From Flavisolibacter nicotianae (lineage in GTDB: Bacteria; Bacteroidota; Bacteroidia; Chitinophagales; Chitinophagaceae): a DNA stretch of 64,000 nt. Shown here piece after piece: positions 59,033 through 64,000 of the stretch. Within the stretch, counting starts at the first letter, position 1. Each line of letters starts with the position of its first letter. The position numbers were made by a program, and so were the translations under genes. The stretch lies in the NCBI RefSeq assembly GCF_003628535.1, contig NZ_RBCI01000001.1, forward strand, positions 806,001 to 870,000, in the 5' to 3' direction. The notes beneath the pieces are model-generated. The model was given only the letters and a program-made list of their open reading frames with translations, ran no database searches and was not told the origin of the DNA.

Positions 59033-59650
59033 TTACTGCTTTTTCAGATTGCCGTTTGAATCAACCTTGACTTTTTCGCCATTGACTTTGATCTTGGTGT
59101 TGCCTTCCTCGTCGTTTTTCACCTTGATCTTATCACCGTCTTCAGTAACCATTTTCTGCTTGTTGCCAGCATCTGACTCTTTCCACTTTTTCATGTTTTC
59201 CTCGTCTTCTTTCATCCACCTGGTATCGTAGTCAACCCATTTATCTCCATCTCCTTTATACATAAGCTTATCGCCTTCCATTTTGGCTTCGCCTTCCTGG
59301 CTCCAGTCATTGCCACCATACACCCACCAGTTGCGCCTGTCGACATAGCGCCAAACCGGTTCACCGGCTTCCGTAGTGACCCTTCCTGTGCTGCGGTCCA
59401 CCGTTAGTTTTCCGTATGCCTTTCCTGTTTTGGGATTGAGATAGTAACCCTGCTCGCTGTTTTTTTCCACGCTGTCGGCCATGGCTGCATAGTTACCTGT
59501 GCTGCTGGCCATGGTTGTTTCCGTACCTGTGGTTGTCGTTGTTGTAGTAGTGCTGTCGGTTGTAGCGATATCATTGGCACCGTTGCTGCACGAAGTAAAA
59601 CCCAATGCCAACGCCGTGATTGCTGCCAGGCTGAAAAATTGTTTCTTCAT
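59033..59650 (-). CDS. Lipoprotein with Thr tract and charged repeats, unknown
   Basis: A 205-residue protein with a lipoprotein signal and lipobox GFTSC (Cys21). A tract of eight Thr follows at about residues 34-41. The middle domain has GYYLNPKTGKAYGKLTVDRS and VWRYVDRRNWWVYGGNDWSQ with many Trp and Tyr. The C-terminal 70 residues are highly charged with short KIKVKNDEEG-like beta strands. I know no function for it. Strong terminator downstream; well-formed single gene. Confidence 0.75.
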   Translation of the reverse strand: MKKQFFSLAAITALALGFTSCSNGANDIATTDSTTTTTTTTGTETTMASSTGNYAAMADSVEKNSEQGYYLNPKTGKAYGKLTVDRSTGRVTTEAGEPVWRYVDRRNWWVYGGNDWSQEGEAKMEGDKLMYKGDGDKWVDYDTRWMKEDEENMKKWKESDAGNKQKMVTEDGDKIKVKNDEEGNTKIKVNGEKVKVDSNGNLKKQ

Positions 59651-59741
59651 AATTGTTCAATTTGTTTCAGCTTGGAAATACAAAAATGAGACCACAGCAG
59701 CCTCAATGGGCAATTGGCAACGGCAAATGAGCAGAAAAGGA

Positions 59742-59779
59742 AATAGGCCAAGAAGAAAATGATTTCTTCTTGGCCTATT
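59742..59779. terminator. rho terminator
   Basis: AATAGGCCAAGAAGAAA and its exact 17-base complement surround the loop ATGA, 24 bases past the rho stop. T-rich on the minus strand. Confidence 0.9.
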
Positions 59780-59803
59780 GCAAATTGTTTCTTACCGGTT
59801 GGC

Positions 59804-61501
59804 TTACCCGTTCATGGAGGCCAGGAACTCTTCGTTGCTCTTGGTGCCACGCATGCGGCGGAGCAGCTCGGTCATTGCTTCTTCGGTATTCATATCGTTG
59901 AGGTACACACGAAGCAGGTTCATGCGCTGCAACACGTCTCTTTCCAGCAGCAGGTCGTCGCGGCGTGTAGAAGAAGACACCAGGTCGATGGCCGGGAAGA
60001 TACGCTTGTTGGCCAGGCGACGGTCGAGCTGCAGTTCCATGTTACCGGTACCCTTGAATTCTTCAAAGATCACTTCGTCCATTTTCGAACCGGTATCGAT
60101 CAGGGCCGTGGCCAAAATGGTCAGAGAGCCACCGTTCTCGATCTTACGGGCCGCACCAAAAAATTGTTTGGGCTTTTGCATGGCGTTGGCTTCCACACCA
60201 CCCGACAAGACTTTACCCGATGCCGGTGCGACGGTGTTGTGGGCACGGGCCAGGCGGGTGATCGAATCGAGCAGGATAATTACATCGTGCCCGCATTCTA
60301 CCAGGCGCTTTGCTTTTTGCAGGGCCATGGTGGAAACTTTTACGTGCTTTTCGGCCGGCTCGTCAAAAGTGGAAGCAATGACTTCCGCTTTTACGCTGCG
60401 TTCCATATCGGTTACCTCTTCCGGACGCTCGTCCACCAGCACCACCATCAGGTAGCACTCGGGGTGGTTCTTGGCGATGGCGTTGGCCACGGCTTTCAGC
60501 AGCATCGTTTTACCCGTTTTTGGCTGGGCCACGATGAGTCCGCGCTGGCCTTTACCAATGGGAGTAAAAAGGTCCATGATGCGGGTGGGATTGTTCCCGG
60601 CATCGTCGAACAGGTTGAGCTTTTGATAAGGGAAAAGCGGTGTGAGGTAATCGAAGGGTACGCGGTCACGCACTTCCTCGGGGCTTTTGCCGTTGATCTG
60701 GTCAACCTTCAGCAGGGCAAAATATTTTTCGCCTTCCTTGGGCGGACGTACCGCACCCAGCACGGTATCACCCGTTTTCAAACCAAACAGTTTGATCTGC
60801 GACGGAGACACATAAATATCATCGGGCGAAGAAAGATAGTTGTAGTCGGAAGAGCGCAGGAAGCCATAACCGTCAGGCATCATTTCCAGCACGCCTTCGG
60901 CCAAAATGATACCGTCAAACTCGATGTTGAACACCTGTTCGCGGCGTTGCGGGTAAAATTTGTTGATCTGGTTTCCTCTTTCCGGAATTTCAACACCAAT
61001 GGCCGGCAAGCCGTCTTCGGCTTCGTTGCCGCCAGGACCATCTGTAACGGCTTGCTGACCGGCACTGCTGTTGCCTGCATTGTTCTCCGTATCCATGGGC
61101 AGTTGCGGCATTTCGTCCTGTTTTTTCCGGGGACGTTTGTTGGGCGCTTTTTCTTCTTTCGGGTGCGGCTTCTCTTCTTTTTTGGTCGCCGCTTTTTTTG
61201 CAGCAACATGGCGCTTCGGCTCTTCGGCCGCCGCTTCGATAGCCGGCTCGGAAAGGTCTTCCACAACCGCTTCTTCGGTGCTGTTGGCTGTCGTGGCTTT
61301 TACAATGCGTTTGCGCTTGCGTTTGTCGCCATCGGCGGCTGCAGCCGTTTTCTGCTGACTGCCCACTACGGCCTGGCGATCGAGTATTTTATAAACAAGA
61401 TCCTGTTTGGTCAGTTTTTTATAATCGGCGATGTGTAAATTTTCAGCTATGTCCTGCAATTCGGGTAGGAGCATATCGTTCAGCTGCAAAATGTCGTACA
61501 T
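59804..61501 (-). CDS. rho: Transcription termination factor Rho (long form)
   Basis: A 565-residue protein, longer than the 420 residues of E. coli Rho. The N-terminal helical domain (1-45; [20 protein letters not shown]) is followed by an insertion of about 130 Lys/Glu/Pro/Ala-rich residues, common in Bacteroidota. The cold-shock RNA-binding domain has [20 protein letters not shown]. The ATPase domain has Walker [11 protein letters not shown], the Q-loop text [15 protein letters not shown], and [16 protein letters not shown]. Terminator hairpin immediately after. Confidence 0.98.
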   Translation of the reverse strand: MYDILQLNDMLLPELQDIAENLHIADYKKLTKQDLVYKILDRQAVVGSQQKTAAAADGDKRKRKRIVKATTANSTEEAVVEDLSEPAIEAAAEEPKRHVAAKKAATKKEEKPHPKEEKAPNKRPRKKQDEMPQLPMDTENNAGNSSAGQQAVTDGPGGNEAEDGLPAIGVEIPERGNQINKFYPQRREQVFNIEFDGIILAEGVLEMMPDGYGFLRSSDYNYLSSPDDIYVSPSQIKLFGLKTGDTVLGAVRPPKEGEKYFALLKVDQINGKSPEEVRDRVPFDYLTPLFPYQKLNLFDDAGNNPTRIMDLFTPIGKGQRGLIVAQPKTGKTMLLKAVANAIAKNHPECYLMVVLVDERPEEVTDMERSVKAEVIASTFDEPAEKHVKVSTMALQKAKRLVECGHDVIILLDSITRLARAHNTVAPASGKVLSGGVEANAMQKPKQFFGAARKIENGGSLTILATALIDTGSKMDEVIFEEFKGTGNMELQLDRRLANKRIFPAIDLVSSSTRRDDLLLERDVLQRMNLLRVYLNDMNTEEAMTELLRRMRGTKSNEEFLASMNG

Positions 61502-61873
61502 AGAAAAATGGTATTTAATCTGCTAATCAAGCCCAGATGCGGTTAACGTTTGCTAATTTTCTGCTTGGGAATTGTTTGAAACAACCGGTGTTGTGAGTGA
61601 TTGGGATATGAGCTCTCAACGGTTTCCGGTGCAAGTTTAGGGAGAAATGGGCAAAAGCGAAAAAAATTTTTACTGTCCTGACGCTGGCCGCATGCGGTGG
61701 TTGCAAGCCTTTCTTCTCTTTGTGTTCCGCTAAAACGTGCCGACAAACCGGTGCCACACCTGCCACACCGCCCTCTTCTTTTTTAACAATTCCGGTTGAG
61801 GAACCAGGAAAAATCCACCGGTGAAAAGCTGAGGCCAGTTCCGCACCAATCTATACGCCTTACCAAAGCAGGT

Positions 61874-61903
61874 TTTGCCATCGCAGCCGGCAGTTTATAT
61901 TTG
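61874..61903 (+). promoter_or_regulatory. asnS promoter (TTTG-N18-TAtaTTTG)
   Basis: TTTG at 61874-61877 and TATATTTG at 61896-61903, with 18 bases between, match the Bacteroidota -33/-7 consensus fully. The -7 box ends only 6 bases before the ATG, so the transcript should start at or just before the start codon. Confidence 0.7.
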
Positions 61904-61909
61904 CACCCT

Positions 61910-63358
61910 ATGTTTAACAAACGAATCAAGATCAAAGAGCTTCTTGCCACCGAACCGCAAGAACAGCAAGTGACCGTTATGGGTTGGGTGCGCACCTTTC
62001 GCAACAACCAGTTTGTGGCGCTGAATGATGGCTCTACCAATAATAACCTGCAGGTGGTGATGGAACTGGGAAAGTATGACGAGAGTTTTCTGAAACGCAT
62101 CACCACGTCGGCTTCGCTGAAAGTGACCGGCACCCTGGTCGAATCATTGGGCAAAGGACAAAAAGTAGAAGTAAAGGCGACCGAGGTCGAGATCCTTGGC
62201 GACAGCGACGCAGAGGCGTATCCCCTGCAACCCAAAAAACACAGCCTGGAATTTTTGCGGGAAAAAGCGCACCTGCGCTTTCGCACCAACACCTTCAGCT
62301 CCGTGTTTCGCGTTCGCCACTCGCTGGCCTTTGCGGTGCATAAATTCTTTAACGAAAAAGGATTCTTTTACCTCCACACGCCGATCATCACGGCAAGTGA
62401 TGCGGAAGGCGCCGGTGAAATGTTCCGCGTCTCGACATTGCCGTTTGACAATCCGCCCCGCAAAGAAGACGGTAGCATTGATTTTGCCGACGACTTTTTT
62501 GGCCGTGCTACGAACTTAACCGTGAGCGGACAACTCGAAGGCGAATTGGGTGCCACCGGCCTTGGCGACATTTATACCTTTGGTCCCACGTTCCGTGCGG
62601 AAAATTCCAATACGGCCCGTCACCTGGCGGAGTTCTGGATGATTGAACCGGAGATGGCCTTCTGCGATCTGGAAGACAACGCCAACCTGGCCGAGGAATT
62701 CATCCAGTACATCATCCGCTACGTAATGGAAAACAATGCGGACGACCTGGAGTTCCTTCGCCAGCGTCTCCTGGAGGAGGAGAAAGCAAAACCGCAAACA
62801 GAACGTAGCGAATTGGACCTGATTCAAAAACTGCAGTTTGTGGTTGACAACAAATTCGAACGCATTACCTATACCGAGGCGATCGATATCCTGCTGCAAT
62901 CGAATCACTACAAAAAGAAAAAATTCCAGTACGATGTGAAATGGGGCATCGACATGCAGAGCGAACACGAACGCTACCTGGTGGAAAAGCATTTCAAAAA
63001 GCCGGTGATCGTGACCAATTATCCTGCTGCCATCAAGGCGTTTTACATGCGCCAGGATGAGGGCTGCGAACCGGGAAAAGAAACGGTGGCTGCCATGGAT
63101 ATTTTAGCTCCCGGCATTGGAGAAATCGTCGGCGGCTCGCAACGCGAAGAGCGTTACGACAAGCTCACCGAACGCATGAAGGCGATGCACGTACCGGCCG
63201 ATGAATTGTGGTGGTACCTCGATACACGCCGCTTTGGTACCGTGCCGCATGCCGGCTTTGGCCTCGGCTTCGAACGCATGGTGCAGTTTGTGACCGGTAT
63301 GGGCAACATCCGCGATGTGATCCCTTTTCCACGAACACCGAAGAATGCGGAGTTTTAA
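61910..63358 (+). CDS. asnS: Asparaginyl-tRNA synthetase
   Basis: Start at ATG 61910 ([12 protein letters not shown]) gives 482 residues, standard length; the frame extends upstream but the promoter lies within that extension. The N-terminal OB-fold anticodon-binding domain holds [20 protein letters not shown]. The class II core has motif 2 [16 protein letters not shown] and motif 3 [12 protein letters not shown]. It charges tRNA-Asn directly with asparagine. An ORF-less repeat element with the terminator inside follows. Confidence 0.98.
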   Translation: MFNKRIKIKELLATEPQEQQVTVMGWVRTFRNNQFVALNDGSTNNNLQVVMELGKYDESFLKRITTSASLKVTGTLVESLGKGQKVEVKATEVEILGDSDAEAYPLQPKKHSLEFLREKAHLRFRTNTFSSVFRVRHSLAFAVHKFFNEKGFFYLHTPIITASDAEGAGEMFRVSTLPFDNPPRKEDGSIDFADDFFGRATNLTVSGQLEGELGATGLGDIYTFGPTFRAENSNTARHLAEFWMIEPEMAFCDLEDNANLAEEFIQYIIRYVMENNADDLEFLRQRLLEEEKAKPQTERSELDLIQKLQFVVDNKFERITYTEAIDILLQSNHYKKKKFQYDVKWGIDMQSEHERYLVEKHFKKPVIVTNYPAAIKAFYMRQDEGCEPGKETVAAMDILAPGIGEIVGGSQREERYDKLTERMKAMHVPADELWWYLDTRRFGTVPHAGFGLGFERMVQFVTGMGNIRDVIPFPRTPKNAEF

Positions 63359-63484
63359 ACTTTTACACGTTTACCGGTTTATTTGTGCACAAGTTAAAAG
63401 AGAGGAATGCAATCATTCCTCTCTTTTATTTTTAGTAGCGACAACTTGTGAACCAGTGAACGTGTGAACTGGTGAACTTCCTTC
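63359..63484. repeat. Octamer inverted-repeat element enclosing the asnS terminator (GTGAAC type)
   Basis: The right arm is octamers ending in GTGAAC: TTGTGAAC, CAGTGAAC, GTGTGAAC, TGGTGAAC. The left arm carries the inverse (ACACGTTTACCGGTTTA). It fills the gap between the stop codons of the convergent asnS and universal stress protein genes. The same unit is at 3961-4078. Confidence 0.75.
63396..63427. terminator. asnS terminator inside repeat element
   Basis: AAAAGAGAGGAATG, loop CAAT, CATTCCTCTCTTTT: a perfect 14-bp stem with A/T tails suited to both convergent genes. Confidence 0.92.
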
Positions 63485-64000
63485 CTAATCATTCCGCAAA
63501 CTCATCACCGGCACCGGCATGGCATGCAGAATGCCCTTGGTGTGGCCGCGGAAGAAAAGGCGTTCGTATAAATTGTGTTTGTGCGGCAGTACCAGCACCA
63601 GGTCAATGTTGTTCTGCTCTACATAACGTTTGAGGCCTTCCGTTACATCGTCTTCCCGGATGGGATGGTACGATGCGTTGATCCCCACAAATGCCTTCAT
63701 CAACTCCTCGGGGTAGTGGGTGCTTTCTTTCTGCTCCACGTGCACCACGTGCAGGTTGGCGCCCAGCACAGCGATAATCGCAGCTATGTTGGCGGCCGGA
63801 ATTTCTTCCGCATTCAGCAGGTCTGTGGCCAGTACCACGTTGGTGGGTACGCCAACCCGCGTATTTTCCGGCACGGCAATAACGGGCACCGTGCAGTGCT
63901 TAACGAGAGACAAGGTTGTGTCGCCAAAAAGCATCCGGTCGAAACCGGTCATCTGCTTTACGCCGACAACGACAGCCACCGGGTTTCGCTCCTTGCACAC
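63485..64000 (-). CDS. Universal stress protein family (cut by window edge)
   Basis: Only the C-terminal 171 residues are present; the frame continues past 64000. The first part ends a Usp domain (GVKQMTGFDRMLFGDTTLSL; HCTVPVIAVPE). A second Usp domain starts at NVVLATDLLNAEEI and ends with YERLFFRGHTKGILHAMPVP, so this is a tandem two-domain protein. The G-x2-G-x9-type nucleotide-binding glycines are partly altered in the second domain. Such proteins are induced in stress and starvation; the exact role is unknown. Confidence 0.9.
   Translation of the reverse strand: MCKERNPVAVVVGVKQMTGFDRMLFGDTTLSLVKHCTVPVIAVPENTRVGVPTNVVLATDLLNAEEIPAANIAAIIAVLGANLHVVHVEQKESTHYPEELMKAFVGINASYHPIREDDVTEGLKRYVEQNNIDLVLVLPHKHNLYERLFFRGHTKGILHAMPVPVMSLRND

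Overview
This 64 kb window is a chromosomal segment of a member of the Bacteroidota, most likely a Chitinophagia/Chitinophagaceae-type bacterium. The case rests on lineage-restricted families (DUF3127, DUF5606, DUF4920, IPExxxVDY), two SusC-like outer-membrane barrels with carboxypeptidase-regulatory N-termini, a T9SS type B secretion signal, Rho and RecA in their Bacteroidota forms, and -7 boxes of the TAnnTTTG type. I see no rRNA, no tRNA, no prophage and no CRISPR array. The species cannot be named from this sequence.

Layout. 1-5 kb: GHL10 glycosidase (cut by the left edge), MarR regulator, radical SAM/SPASM enzyme, GH25 lysozyme and small membrane proteins. 4.9-11.6 kb: SCO1-Fur pair, S9 and M3 peptidases, DUF3127 and DUF5606 proteins. 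11.7-16.6 kb: outer-membrane barrel, DUF4287 protein, DsbA-like protein and a GxxExxY orphan. 16.6-23.4 kb: DNA repair block (polA, uvrB, recA). 23.7-31.5 kb: DUF4920, an NlpE-like lipoprotein, a GYF_2 protein, a LytS/LytTR two-component system and a second barrel. 31.9-36.9 kb: a redox-stress run headed by a Crp/Fnr regulator with an FNR-like box behind it. 37-41.4 kb: secreted proteins and a LuxR regulator. 41.6-48 kb: the 5-oxoproline cluster pxpB-pxpC-pxpA with an Nramp-like transporter and a prolyl oligopeptidase. 48.3-55.7 kb: feoB, M28 peptidase, IPExxxVDY, pterin dehydratase, and selD/mnmH for selenouridine tRNA. 55.7-64 kb: a candidate minus-strand ncRNA, a TPR histidine kinase with LuxR response regulator, a lipoprotein, rho, asnS and a universal stress protein cut by the right edge.

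The most unusual feature is structural. At least a dozen intergenic gaps hold the same architecture: short arrays of 7- or 8-nt units in inverted orientation, with a different unit sequence at almost every locus. The arms usually begin at, or within, the stop codon of the flanking gene. Five of these units enclose a lone ORF: two GxxExxY proteins, two four-helix-bundle proteins and one decayed four-helix-bundle pseudogene. Others enclose only a terminator or nothing. One element is nested in the pxp operon and supplies the stop codon of pxpA, the start codon of its own ORF and apparently the GTG start of the transporter. Similar 7-nt arrays interrupt the mnmH coding sequence in frame. I propose this as a family of repeat-bounded elements worth systematic study. 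A second modular hairpin array occurs twice, 45 kb apart.
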